In this document: piece after piece, positions 25,401-37,455 of the stretch
Position numbering within the stretch: the stretch's first letter is position 1
How the letters are laid out: every line of letters starts with the position of its first letter
NCBI RefSeq assembly: GCF_932526225.1
Contig: NC_064041.1
Span: forward strand, 8,616,313-8,680,312
DNA from: Nematostella vectensis
Taxonomy: Eukaryota > Cnidaria > Anthozoa > Actiniaria > Edwardsiidae
Reading direction: 5' to 3'
DNA length: 64,000 bases
Translations under genes and position numbers: made by a program
The notes under the pieces: generated by a model
The model's database searches: none
Told to the model about the DNA's origin: nothing
The model's input: only the letters and a program-made list of their open reading frames with translations

Positions 25401-26441
25401 GGCATTCTTTCTTTACTGGGCTCGTAACGGTAATGGTCGCCACATTAGACTCTCTCAATTTGAAAAATGGGGGCGGGGCTTAGGCCCTTTTATATGGTAA
25501 AATGGTATATGATAATTTGTCTAATTAGTATAATCTCATAAAATATACTAAAAGTAGGTGCAGGTTGGCAGGCTGCAACCCAGCAGAAAATTTTACAAAA
25601 AAACATAATAATAACCGAGTCTGGCATGCAGCAATAATTTTTGATGATTACATTCTATTTGATGATAGTTACATTTGCACATAATATTGCCACATTTTGG
25701 ACCGAGTGGTTGTGAGAGCTACTCAAGCATATAATTTTCCTATCATTAATTGCTTCAAACCCTAATAAACCAATCAATGTTAGGCAGGTTCAACCATCGA
25801 AAATGGTTTCCTGAAAGCTTACGCAGTCTCTTTAAAAAACTCTGTGTTGTCAATATTTAAACAATCAAACACAATGCGATCAGAACAGAACAGTAACTTA
25901 AGAATGCAATCAACGGTCCATTATCCTACAGTTTCCGCTTCGTTCTAGCTTACATAACGTTTTATAGTTACATCCGCCAAGGGGTTTGCTAGAGTCTAGG
26001 AGGTAAACTAGATTTTGTGTAACGCAGGTTGGAGATATCGCCGAGGATTACTTATCTGATTATCACAGGTCTAGGTTCGCTGCGCACATAGAACGGTCCA
26101 ATATCGAAACGAAAGTACATAAAGTAGTACAGTTGTATAACTGGTAGCTTAATTGAGATATGAGCGCTACATGAAAAATCAAAATATTTGGGAGTATAAT
26201 ATAAAATGTTTTATGTCAATGATTAATATCAAATTGCTAGTTAGATGGTCCTCGGGTGAAATGATGAGTCATCTTTAGTGCATTATGCGGAAGTTTATGT
26301 ATTAAATTCAAACATTCGGTGCATAATAAAAACCTTCTGACATTTGCATACTTACGAATCCTTTATAAAATCATGGAAGTTGATTGTCCCAATGGTCGAA
26401 TCCGCGGTAAAGTTGGGGAATTCATCTCCGAGATTGGGCAT
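22471..26441 (-). CDS. PRDX6: 1-Cys peroxiredoxin (peroxiredoxin 6)
   Basis: Five exons: 26356-26441, 23375-23684, 23194-23267, 23023-23095, 22471-22602. They join in frame to 224 aa, the same length as human PRDX6. The peroxidatic Cys is residue 44 in TPVCTTELG, with the usual SHPADYTP ahead of it. The end GKRYLRYTPQPE is the family's C-terminal signature. The expected role is cytosolic reduction of H2O2 and phospholipid hydroperoxides using a single catalytic Cys. Vertebrate PRDX6 also carries a GDSWG lipase motif; here the same place (residues 27-31) reads KDSWA, so both glycines are missing. Intron 1 is 2.7 kb. Transcribed in the same direction as NIT1 and FBXL6, with wide gaps. Confidence 0.95.
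22741..22760. repeat. poly-G run
   Basis: A 20-base G tract in PRDX6 intron 4, preceded by G-rich sequence. Confidence 0.9.
23875..23925. repeat. single inverted unit of the 38-kb minisatellite
   Basis: The complement reads ATAAGGAAATGACCAGTAGG, the core of the 65-bp minisatellite at 38071-38462. This lone copy in PRDX6 intron 1 suggests that the unit is itself a dispersed element. Confidence 0.6.
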
Positions 26442-28063
26442 TTTGAAGGCTGGAAGTAGTTATGTACTGAGGCTAAGGCGAACAGTAAGGCTCGACTTTG
26501 GAAGGAGTGGCAAAATAAGGCTTTCGGTGACCAATCAGAGTGCGTAGACAGCAACCATTCTTCGGTGTCCCGGATCAACACAGGGTCTTTGATATTGGGT
26601 ATATTTTTCTGCGGTTTTAGGCCAGAGAGATCTCAGAAATTGCCAGTTTTCGTCGGCAGTGCCATTTTATCTCTTTTCCTTTGCGTTGCGTTTTCTATTT
26701 TGACGATGAAGGAAGCAAGGAAGCTTACTAACTAAGACTTTGACATAATGAAAAATAAGTTCATTGTTGAATGGGTGTCAAACAAGAATGGCGGAGGGGC
26801 AAGAATAACCAAATCAGAATTCTATTTGCATAGCAATAGTGAGAAAAAAAAATATGGTTAAAAAACTTCAAGTGGGGAAAACATGGTGTCAAAGAAAGAA
26901 AATTTAGTAACAATGCAATATAGAAAAGCAAGGGAAATGGTTTAATAAATTGCTTAACGAATTCCTTTCCGCGATGCGAAAGATCTGCATTCTCGGGCAC
27001 CTGGCTCACCCGAAACAACAAAAAAGAAAGCAGGGCGACTTTTCTTAACTAATAAAAATAAACAATTATTCAATTGAAATTTTATCAACTCATTTGGGAG
27101 TAGGGCACATGTCCACCTAATATTTTCAAAACCTTACATAATAACTTACATCAATAATAATAGCCTGCGAACCGGCTCTCATTTACCTTGGTCACAGAGG
27201 CTCCAAGTTTCACTAAGCCGCGAAGCCGCAAAATAAAGTAACGAAATACCGAAGTGACCTGTATCATATTCAATAGTTAATATTAGCTATGCCTGTATTA
27301 AATAAATATAATCGACATCCACTACGAAACTTCTAAGCCGATCGCGCTCTTTCGGTGAAATTAGGTTAACGTATCACGCCGGCTCTTAATTAGAATTATT
27401 CGGAAAAGCTTTGTTTTTGAACGCGCGAAAAAAAAAAACGGCGAGCGCAAAAAATGGAAGGGGAGGGGGGGGCGCAATTAGATGGAAAAAAATCTCTTCC
27501 CTTTGTCCATTTCTCATTTATTTTATGCGCTCGCATAATTTTTAGTGCGTCCAAACCCTAACTTACTGAGACCACGCTGAAATGACTTGCAAGCCGATCG
27601 AGAGCACCTCAAACCTTTGCACGCCATAGAAGTAGAAACGACCTGCAGAATTTTTATTCACGCTAAACGACCTAAACTGTTTTACCTAAGCCTAGCTTCT
27701 AACCTATTTCAACTTTAGAAGTGTTTGAGGTCGTTGTTGAAATATTGGACCGAGTGCGAATTCATTTCTTTGTTTTTGTTTTTTTTTTCAATTGAATTTT
27801 TACATTATTTTTCCCATGTTGTCTTCCGCTGCCGTCGATTCCCTTTAGGCCAGGAACGTCCGTTTGTCTAAGGATGTAGAGGAGGGGTAAGGAGTAATTA
27901 GACTCATTGCCTCAAAAGAATAATCTAACCTTCCTAGCTTCGACCTCTCCAAACCTCCAAGTGTTATGAACCTCGCAAGCAACCATCTACAATTATTCCA
28001 CACCAGCCGGATCACTGTCAAGGATCACCACGCTCTTCAACCATGTCGAGGCAACACCTTCTG
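26442..28063. other. intergenic region upstream of PRDX6 and downstream of NIT1
   Basis: No gene seen. The PRDX6 promoter should lie in the first few hundred bases. Reverse-strand AATAAA motifs (TTTATT on the given strand, 27652-27657 and 27515-27520) could serve NIT1 polyadenylation. The rest is AT-rich with A and T runs. Confidence 0.45.
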
Positions 28064-31000
28064 TCACTCCATATCCCTTTCTTTAGCAGCCAAGCTCCCG
28101 TAAAGATCTACTCGGCGATGCGACAATATAGGCATCCCCGAGCGAACTTTCTGGATGTACTGGTGATCGATTTCCGCCATACATAAGCCGATCCCGTCCT
28201 GGCACTGCGCAACAACAGTTCCCCATGGATCCACAACCTTAGAAAAAAGAACAAGAATTTCACACTCGTGAAGCAAACGTCCTAAGCCTAAAGGACGCAA
28301 CGCAATAAAAATGTGAGGCAAAAAGGAGACTCAGTTGAACTCTTTAAAGGCCTATTTTCAGTAAAGAATCAGTAAAGAAAGCAGTAGATGTTTACCACCA
28401 GTGGGAAAATCAGTTCGGAAGCAACCTCGTCCCCAGGGTCTTCTGGGTAATTTTCAATATGGCGTCTCCCTGGGGTAGTTCGGAAGTTGTTCGGAACGGT
28501 TTATTTATTTACTTCTCCGATCGCGTCTCCTTCTCACTGATTTACTTGAACGCGTTTTACGACTCTGCTTTCCCTCCCGATTCCTTCTCTAGTGAAAAGC
28601 CTAAATGAACACACATTTGCTTCATAGAGTGTGCATTTACGTTTTTTTGTCTCAACTCACTCCCGCACGCAAAACAAAGCAAGCGTAAGAAAACGTAAAC
28701 TTTTTATTTTCATGCATTTGCGATAGCGTGCGATCTAATTGGTGAAAATGAAACAGGGGGTTCGCCTAAGCAAACATTACGCTTATAGTGGGTGGGTGAA
28801 TATCGAAGGACTTCTATGAGGTTGTAGCCACCTCCCCCCCTCCCAATTTCGCCAATGTGTACCTACCATGGAATGTCCATATGCTTCACGGCCTTCATAG
28901 AGCTTTCCGCATTGTGCAGCTGCGACAACGTAACACTGAGTCTCAATAGCACGGCTCCTCAACAGAACCTACAGAGGAATCATGGGATACCCACAACTAA
29001 GGAGTCAGTATGACAGAGGAATCATGGGATAGCCATAACTGAGTCAGTATGACAGAGGAATCATGGGATAGCCAAAAGTACCCTTACCCCCAATAAACCA
29101 GTACCCTTACCTTCCAGTGAACCAGTACCCTTACCTTCGAGTGAACCAGTACCCTTACCTCCCAGTGAACCAGTACCCTTACCTCCCACTGAACCAGTAC
29201 CCTTACCTTCCAGTGAACCAGTACCCTTACCTTCGAGTGAACCAGTACCCTTACCTCCCAGTGAACCAGTACCCTTACCTCCCACTGAACCAGTACCCTT
29301 ACCTTCGAGTGAACCAGTACCCTTACCTTCCAGTGAACCAGTACCCTTACCTCCCACTGAACCAGTACCCTTACCTCCCAGTGAACCAGTACCCTTACCT
29401 CCCAGTGAACCAGTACCCTTACCTTCCAGTGAATCAGTACCAGTACCCTTACCTCCCAGTGAACCAGTACTCTTACCTCCCACTGAACCAGTACCCTTAC
29501 CTTCGAGTGAACCAGTACCCTTACCTTCCAGTGAACCAGTACCCTTGGCCCCCAGTGAACCAGTACCCTTACCTCCCAGTGAACCAGTACCCTTACCTTC
29601 CAGTGAACCAGTACCCTTACTTCCTAGTGAACCAGTAACCTTACCCCCCAATAAACCAGTACCCTTACCTCCCAGTGCACCAGTACCCTTACCTCCTAGT
29701 GAACCAGTACCCTTACCTTCCAGCAAACCAGTACCTTTACCTCCCAGTGAACCAGTACCCTTACCTCCCAGTGAACCAGTACCCTTACCTTCCAGTGAAC
29801 CAGTACCCTTACCTTCCAGTGAACCAGTAGCCCTACCTCTCAGTGAACCAGTACCCTTACCTCCCAGTAAACCAGTACCCTTACCTCCTAGTGAACCAGT
29901 ACCCTTACCTCCCAGTGAACCAGTACCCTTACCTCCCAGTGAACCAGTACCCTTACCTTCCAGTGAACCAGTACCCTTACCTTCCAGTGAACCAGTAGCC
30001 CTACCTCTCAGTGAACCAGTACCCTTACCTCCCAGTAAACCAGTACCCTTACCTCCTAGTGAACCAGTACCCTTACCTCCCAGTGAACCAGTACCCTTAC
30101 CTTCCAGTGAACCAGTACCCTTACCTTCCAGTGAACCAGTAGCCCTGCCTCTCAGTGAACCAGTACCCTTACCTCCCAGTAAACCAGTACCCTTACCTCC
30201 TAGTGAACCAGTACCCTTACCTCCCAGTGAACCAGTACCCTTACCTTCCAGTGAACCAGTACCCTTACCTCCCAGTGAACCAGTACCCTTACCTTCCAGT
30301 GAACCAGTACCCTTATCTTCCAGTGAACCAGTAGCCCTACCTCTCAGTGAACCAGTACCCTTACCTCCTAGTGAACCAGTACCCTTACCTTCCAGTGAAC
30401 CAGTAACCTTACCCCCCAATAAACCAGTACCCTTACCTCCCAGTGAACCAGAACCCTTACCTCCCAGTGTGCCGAGCCAGTGTGGAAAGTAAAAGCTGAT
30501 GGGAAACTTAGGATGTCTGCACCTTGTCTAGCCAAGATCATTGAGAACTCAGGAAAACGAAGGTCATAGCACTATTAGACAAAGGTTAGTTTATCAAGGA
30601 AAAGATACTCAAAGCTTAATAGATACAGGCATACAAATAATATGATATTCTAATAATGGGGGAGCAGAATTTAATGAGTAAACTAATCAATTAAAAAAAA
30701 AGAACCTAAAAAAGATGAACATGGGAAACAGCTATAAATAAATAAATTTGGAATTTAATCATCACCCTAATACCCCTTACCTCAAAACAATGTGCAAGGA
30801 GTATAGATTCCCAGAACCATGTTGTGTTTTTAGTTTCCGTTACTCCCCTTTAATGTATAGTACTTCTCATCATTGAGCCCTATAAAGTGCCACAGGTTTA
30901 GACATGGTTAAGGGGAAACCCTTATTCATGATTTTACTTATAAGCGAGGCACTTATTTGAGGGGGATACTTATTTGAGCAATTACAGTATAGAAGCTGTA

Positions 31001-32595
31001 AGGATACGATTCCAAGTCCTAGTTTCCCAACAGGTGTACTGACAGGGGGGACAATCCTGTCTCCATGTGCAATAAATGCTGACTCCTTCAAACAAGGACC
31101 ACCCTCAATGTTAACATCAAACAAGTGGGTCTTGTTATAGCTAGCAGCAATCCTCCCTTTATTATCAATAACAACATGGCAGTTAAGAACTCGCCTTGTC
31201 TCAGATGGATGCTGCAACAACAACATATCCATATTATCAAGGAGTTTCCGCTAGATGTCACGCATTCTTATTTGGTGTTGAAGTTTGGTGTTCTTCTTAC
31301 ACTGTTCAAATAAGAAAATTAGTTTGCAATCTTTATTTGGTCAATACCTAAAGAACACAAGCCTGACTTAAAAAGCGTGTGGCAGTGATGGAAACAGGGA
31401 AGGGGGTTGGCAGCTCCCTTTTTTATATTTCCCCAGATTAAAATTTTGGAAGAGGATTTTGGGGGCATTGGAAGGGGACATGAACCAAGGTACCTAGAGC
31501 CGTCCTTCTTGGCTCATGCTTATATACCTCAAGTAAAAACAGTAATCATGTACCTTAGATGATAATGACATCAAGAAAAATACCTTACAGTGAAAGCCAC
31601 CAAGAGAAAGCCAGACACCATTTTCTTCAGCCAATTTACACATTTTGCTAATCCTTGGTCCATCTAAATGCTCAGCCAATTCTAATATTTTTTCTTTGTC
31701 TTTCATTAAGAAGTCAAAGCCTTCTGGAAGAAAGACGACCTGTCGGAAATGGAAACATGGGAATTAAGAGAGGGAGAGGTGGGGGAACGTTGCTTGATGA
31801 AGTTACGGGGAAAATATTAACAAAATATATATTATTAAAATTTATACCTCACAAGTAATGTTAAAAGGCTAAATTCATCACTGCAGATACTTCAACAGCT
31901 AAGATAATAGAATTTTTCTGATGTGATGTCATGTGATGACAAAATGATGTGGTAATTTATTTTGTAGAATAGTTGCTTTTAAAGATAAGAGTATACTTAA
32001 AGAACACCAATCGCGCCGCTATTTTATGCGCCCGCTAAGACGAGTCACACAAAGCACCCATTTCCATCGGCTAATTCAAGTGAGTAAAAGGTATATTTTT
32101 AATCAAATATTGTCAATTACTTATCAGACTTCATTCGTAGATCGTTATTTTGAATTTCTCTGCGAATAAACTGTTGTATTTCAATTGTAAACAATAACAA
32201 ATGAGTGATCGGCATTGTTTCAGTTACTCAATTAACCACATTACCTCCGCGCCTTTCCGACTACCCTTTCTGATGAGCTCTTGGCATTGGCGAAAGTTCG
32301 CCTCTAAATCGGCTGTGCAAGTCATCTGACAAATCGCAATTGTCGATGACTTAGAACTTTTCATGCTCATTTGATAAGATTTGAAAAGCGAAGATTCTGG
32401 AATGAATGCAAAAGTTGATGTCGAAAGCGAACGGAACGATTTTTTGATAAAGGAAAACTTCGAAACTTGAGAGCAAAATAACCAATTTTGCTTCTTGTAG
32501 AGGATTGTTTCTGTGACGTAGTAGCATCTAAAATGTCTCACAAATGACATCGAAGCAGGTTGTACAGGTAGTGAAGCAAGGATTCTGAAAGTCAT
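28064..32595 (-). CDS. NIT1: nitrilase-family amidase NIT1
   Basis: Six exons: 32245-32595, 31584-31739, 31008-31211, 30461-30571, 28867-28968, 28064-28237. All introns are phase 0; the product is 365 aa. The carbon-nitrogen hydrolase triad is complete: Glu123 in FLPEGFDF, Lys196 in YNKTHLFDV and Cys238 in CYDLRFPE. The end GHSM/VVDPWGTVVAQ...RRVDLYG matches NIT1. In animals this enzyme hydrolyses deaminated glutathione. The first ~85 residues are rich in Ser, Phe and Lys/Arg and could be a mitochondrial targeting segment; internal Met codons (MSFVRH, MSMKSS) could give a cytosolic form. The intron between exons 4 and 5 consists almost wholly of tandem repeats that begin at the exon 4 donor itself. 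Confidence 0.93.
28971..29076. repeat. ~40-bp repeat x3 at the NIT1 exon 5 acceptor
   Basis: ACAGAGGAATCATGGGATA recurs at 28971, about 29013 and about 29052. On the minus strand this is the last 40 bases of intron 4 repeated upstream. Only the exon-proximal copy ends in a usable AG (CCTCTGTAG); in the others that site reads CCTCTGTCAT. Confidence 0.85.
29077..30470. repeat. 24-bp minisatellite (about 58 copies) made of tandem 5' splice sites
   Basis: On the minus strand the unit is GTAAGGGTACTGGTTCACTG plus GGAG (or GAAG). It begins exactly at the exon 4 donor of NIT1: the exon ends CACTGGGAG and the intron begins GTAAGG, and each unit repeats that junction. Variants include TCGAAG, CTAGGAG and GAGAGGTAGGG; one unit has a 6-bp insertion near 29442. 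Long frames on both strands (452 aa of GTGSLGGK type, 315 aa of PLPPSEPV type) are products of the repeat, not genes. Confidence 0.95.
31998..32222. repeat. dispersed repeat family, copy 2
   Basis: Copy in NIT1 intron 1, starting near ACCAATCGCGCCGCTATTTT and ending near GAGTGATCGGCATTGTTTC, ending 23 bp from exon 1. See the copy at 4251-4590. Confidence 0.75.
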
Positions 32596-32998
32596 ATTCC
32601 CGCCGACTTGATGAACCGGCCGCCATGTTTTCGAAAATATCAAAACAACAGGGAGCCCAAGAGGAAATGATGTGAATTTTATATAAAAAAAGATTAATGC
32701 TTAAATAAAATAGTTAAAAAAAGGAAAACTGTACTTCTAGTGATATGGCAGTAAATTCAGAACACACAATTCAAACAAAATCGGATAATATGGTACACAC
32801 TTATAATTGTTTATTTTTATATGCTTTTATTTTGGTTTTCCTGTGTTGTAAACTGCTGACTAAACGCAGGCTCACACCAACGTGCGTTGGGAAAACTATA
32901 AAAATATTAATATCAGAGCAGCAGTCATAAAAGTCGCGAAAAATAGCCCCACAAGGTCGTCTTGTTGATATTCGTAAGCTTCAGAAAAGGCCTGTGGT
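32596..32998. promoter_or_regulatory. shared head-to-head promoter region of NIT1 and C11orf98
   Basis: Only 403 bp separate the divergent start codons at 32595 (-) and 32999 (+). The segment must hold both transcription starts. No clear TATA box pair was picked out. Inferred from gene geometry. Confidence 0.6.
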
Positions 32999-35900
32999 AT
33001 GGCTGGGGGAAACGCTATCAACAAACCTCGAACGGTGAGTAGAAATCTCACTCTAGCAACTTCTTTGATTATGTTGAAATGCAGTAGTGAAATGGAGGGC
33101 CCTATAGTAAACTACCGCATATGAATATAAGTAATAAGAACCCAGAATCTTAGCTGAATAGGTTCATATAAATCGACTGTTTAGGTTCTTGATTGGTTCT
33201 CATTTTTTTCATATAGACCAAATAATAACAGTTACTATAGCGGCAGTTATTGCATGAAGTGGTTATCCACTCCCTACTCCCTCTCCATCCCCTATCTGAT
33301 ACTCTCTATCAAGCACCATGTACTTGACTTCTAGGTTGCCTTTGTATATGTTTAAGCCAATCACATCTCTTGTAAATTCTGATTGTAAAATTTTAAAATT
33401 TCTTAAGTGCTTTCTAGTGATTAACTTTTCTATACCTTCCCCATGTCATCCCTCATTTGTTCGTTATTTTACCCATTCCAAGTGGTACTGAAAAAGGTAA
33501 CCCTTTATCTGATTGGCTTATTTTAAACAAAACACAGGAATCTTAAGAAGAGAGGTAGTTGGGCAGAATCTCTGAGGGGCAGATCCAAGAGCTCCAAAAA
33601 GGGGAGGCAGAAACAAGGGTTTCAAGAAAGGGGGGGGGGGGGGGGGGCGGATTCAATGTTCTTCCGTGTATTTCCTTATATTTTTTTTTATTTCAAAGCC
33701 AAATATCTGAAAATAGGGGGCTGCTTGGCCCACCCCTAAATCTGCCCCCGTCTCCCATACATATGATTGGAAATCAGCTACACTGAAGCTGATGTGTTGT
33801 GCTTTCTTTTTAAAGGCTCTTAAGAAAAATCTAAATAAGCTGCGCAGAGTAAAAAAACAACAGCACAAAAAGCAACAAAAAGTAGGAGGAGGAATAAGAA
33901 AAAAAGCCCAAGATGACTTGACTTCTTCACACATCCTCAAAAAAACAAGGTATTCACTCAAGATTATAAATAGCAAGTGCGTACAAGACAAAACTTTTTA
34001 CACAAACCATCCTAAAACTAAACAATTTGTACCCAGCCCTCCCTATTCTGAAAAACTTGTGCCCAACCCTTCTGAAACTGAACAAATTGTATCCAACCCT
34101 CCCTACTGTATACTTGAACAACTTTGTCTAACCCTCACTATTACTAAACAATTTGTGTCCAGCCCTCCATAAACTGGACATGTTTTGTCCAGCCCTCCAT
34201 AAACTGAACAAGTTTTGTCCAGCCCTTCTTAAACTGAACAAGTTTTGTCCAGCCCTCCATAAACTGAACAAGTTTTGTCCAGCCCTCCATAAACTGAACA
34301 TGTTTTGTCCAGCCCACCATATACTATAAAAAGTTTTACCCAAACCTTCCCACAAAAAACTGAATAACTTTTACTTGACCCTCGTCAAATTTTAGAACTT
34401 TTTTCCTGACCCCTTCCTATTCTGAACATCCTGTACAACCTCTGTAAATTGAACAACTTTTACCAAACCCTCTCTACACTGGACAATTGTCAGTTTTTGT
34501 TCAGCTTTCCTGTAGTTAACAAGTTGTACCCAACCTCCACTTTACTGAACACCTTTAGCCAAACCCTCCCTATACTGAAAAAACTTATACTGGTACCTAA
34601 AATGCGATTTTTATGTATCTCAGGACTAATCCAAAGGCAAACATAACTCTTTCTGGGAAGAAAAAGAGATTGATTTTGAAGCAAATAAAGAAACAGGTCA
34701 AAGAGGAGTCTTCTATGGATGGTATGCACAGTATTTTTTGTACAGGGCTTCTGGGATTACGTGGAAAAAAACTCAGAATTATGCAGAATTCTTTGCTAAA
34801 TTGCATGGAAAATCAATCATTACATGCTAAATTACGTGGAATTCTGCAATACATTTTCTTTAAAAATCAAAATTTTGCAAAATTCTTTACTGAATTATGC
34901 TCTAAATTACACGAAATATCAACTGTTACGTCCAAACTACATTATGTACTGAAGGAAAGCACAAAATAACTTGAAAAGGGAAATTTTTTGCGCGAAAATA
35001 TCTTAGGCGAGTTTTCATCGGCTCCTAGCCACCAGCTAATTAAAAAATGTATTTTATTATTAGTCCTAGGCATTCTCGGTTTAGCAAAGAACGCCCAGCC
35101 ATTTTATTTGTTTTTGAAATTCAGTTCGAAATATATGAAGAATATCTATCTTTACAAGAAATAGAGATAAGAACCCTAAAAAAACACACCAGCTGTGTAT
35201 TTATGTTTTGTCTTTCAAAATTTAGCCAAATTATGTGAGATTACGCAGAAATTTGTGGATTACGTGCATTACGCGGAGAAAGACAAATTACGTGCTTCTG
35301 CACAAGCGCGTAATTCAAGAAGCATTGTTTATAAGGTTGGTTTTCTGAACCATAGTTGCCTTATTCTTTAGATGTGTTAAATTTTATATAAGGTAGTAGT
35401 ACCTATTATTGGACACTTTAGACTTATGCTAAAATATCCCATGTACAAAACACAATTCAGTCTTATGTTTTACAGCAAGAAATCACTGACTATTAAACAT
35501 AATAATACGACCAATTTAACAAAAATTTGATGGTTAAATTTCGGATACCTAGCCCTATTATCGGACACCCTAGCCCTATTATCGGACAGCAGCTTTCTTC
35601 TAAAAAAACAACAGGAAAATCATTCTTCGTTTTAATTAAAATACTGCAGACAATAATTGTTGACATATGTACTTTGCAAAACTCACGATAGATTTTAGTT
35701 TGAGACTCTTTCTTCCCCGTAGCAAGCGATTCAAAACACATGCATTGCGCATGTGACAAACTGCACAGCAAAATGTGCATTTGCTCAAATTTACATTGAA
35801 TCATTTGATGATTGCTCGGCTGTCCGATAATAGGGCACCCAGGTAAGTTACGAACAATTCGAGCTATCACAAAGTGTCCTTGGAAACAGCGTCCAAATAG

Positions 35901-36498
35901 CATCCTGGGAGATCAACAACAAAGTGGCCAATTCACCGAGTGACTTTTATCACAATCGGTAAATCTTGGACTTTTTTACTGCTTCTTTTCTTTCATCCCC
36001 GCGTATTCAAGTCAAAGAGAGGATTTCAATCGCCATTTTGCGGTGTGCGAGAGAAAATTATTTCTAGTTTTGAAAAAACAATAAACACTCGTAAAAAGCT
36101 TCAGAATGCATGTTTTCTGAATGTTGTTTCTTTGACTCGATGGGTCATTTTTCAGCATGTTTTCCTATTGTTTGAGATATTTACGATTTTTTTTGAGTGT
36201 CCGATAATAGGGCACTGTCCGATAATAGGTACCACCACTACCTTACCGGTACCATATACAATATTTTGTATGAAAATTTATTTTTTTTCTTAAATTCCAG
36301 TTAAATGTTTGGAAATTCCAGCAAAGATCATGACATTGTCTTTTTTTTATGGGTTCTTGTACAGACAAAGTGTTATATTTGTGTAAAACAAGAACTGAGG
36401 CACAATAACTTTTTATTTTGTTTTTAGTTACCATTGAATCCAAAACTAAAGGAAATGACCCTCAAAAGAATCAAGATTTCAAAATGGAGATGGATTAG
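32999..36498 (+). CDS. C11orf98: homologue of human C11orf98 (small basic protein)
   Basis: Four exons, 32999-33034, 33816-33949, 34624-34721 and 36428-36498, join in frame to 112 aa. The protein begins MAGGNAINKPRTALKKNL and contains the family's most conserved phrase ANITLSGKKKRLILKQI; the end is acidic (DFKMEMD). Length and order of basic and acidic parts fit the vertebrate protein of about 120 aa. Function is not established; the Lys/Arg content would suit a nuclear or nucleolar RNA-associated protein (inference). The gene is only 339 coding bases spread over 3.5 kb and is head-to-head with NIT1. A poly(A) signal AATAAA lies at 36921-36926. Confidence 0.85.
33571..33755. repeat. GGGGCGGATCCAAG element, copy 2, with poly-G
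   Basis: Begins GAGGGGCAGATCCAAGAGCT and carries a ~16-base G run. The segment CTTGGCCCACCCCTAAATCT is the complement of part of the copy at 21631-21780. In C11orf98 intron 1. Confidence 0.6.
34010..34580. repeat. 30-bp minisatellite
   Basis: Unit AAACTGAACAAGTTTTGTCC plus AGCCCTCCAT, most regular at 34168-34320 and increasingly decayed on both sides. In C11orf98 intron 2. Confidence 0.85.
35390..36245. mobile_element. ~855-bp element with TIRs containing CCTATTATCGGACA
   Basis: Left end TAAGGTAGTAGTACCTATTA and right end AATAGGTACCACCACTACCT are inverted. CCTATTATCGGACA occurs repeatedly inside (about 35562, 35577, and inverted near 35822, 36200 and 36218), so both subterminal regions carry extra copies, as expected for transposase binding sites. 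A TA flanks each end. In C11orf98 intron 3; no transposase frame seen. Confidence 0.7.
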
Positions 36499-36920
36499 AG
36501 GCAGATAGACAATGGAGGTGAAACACACACTATTCTCAGAAACCACAGCGAAAGTGATGTTGAACATGCAAAAAAGAAGGTTAATGTTAGTAGTGGTAAC
36601 AAAGTGTGTATAAAGCACACCATTGGTCAGAAGAGCTAGATACAGTATGCATACATGCCATGTTTACGGTATATAATTGACTCTGAATCCCCAACTTAAC
36701 ACTGTTATTATTCAAATTATTTTTTACTTTAGCCATAGAATCGAGCTGTTTTTAAATTTTGCCTCAATACAACTAAATCTAGTTTAATGAAATTTTCTTA
36801 TATGTGTATTATTTGCATGATTGGTTTTTGCAAATAACAGATTTGCCACACACAGACAGGCGGACAGACAGACACCTTATTGGTACCTTGTAAACGCTTT
36901 TACGTTTTTGGTGTTAATCC

Positions 36921-36926
36921 AATAAA
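36921..36926 (+). terminator. poly(A) signal downstream of C11orf98
   Basis: AATAAA in CCAATAAATTAAAA, 423 bp after the stop codon. Confidence 0.45.
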
Positions 36927-37455
36927 TTAAAAATTATAAGTCTATTAACATAATAATTTAAATACTCAAAATAGATTTTGTAATATTTGCCCTAAGTAGG
37001 AAGCAGTCATGTACCAGTTTTGCTGTCAAAATCTAAGTCTTTAGGGGCTGAGTCATGGCCAATGAAACTGTATTATCTTTTGGGGTGATTGTTCTATCTT
37101 TTAGGGTATAAAATTCTACTTACTTGGTGTCATTCTAGGGGATCATCACATCCTAATAACAACTGGACATGATTGTGGCCAGAAAGAGATGTGGTTGGGG
37201 GTGACGGGCACTGTTTTTTTTTTTTTTGAATAGGATAATATAACTGCAGCTGTTTTTCTAGGGCAGCTTATAATAATTAGTTGAAGTCCCCTTGATTAAG
37301 AAGCCCTAGAAAGCTGCAGATTAGCTAGATACTAAGCAAAATACCTCATCTAAGACAGTCTATGCAAGTTATGCTGTAGTTTGTGTATTGACAAGAACTG
37401 CTAAAGTGGACGTCTGATTTTGGTATTGTCTATGAAAATGGTCATTCTTGACAAA

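Noticed and set aside
29061-30492. Long frames of 452 aa (minus, GTGSLGGK repeats) and 315 aa (plus, PLPPSEPV repeats)
   Set aside because: Both are by-products of a 24-bp repeat, whose length is a multiple of three. They lie inside a NIT1 intron whose flanking exons splice in frame.
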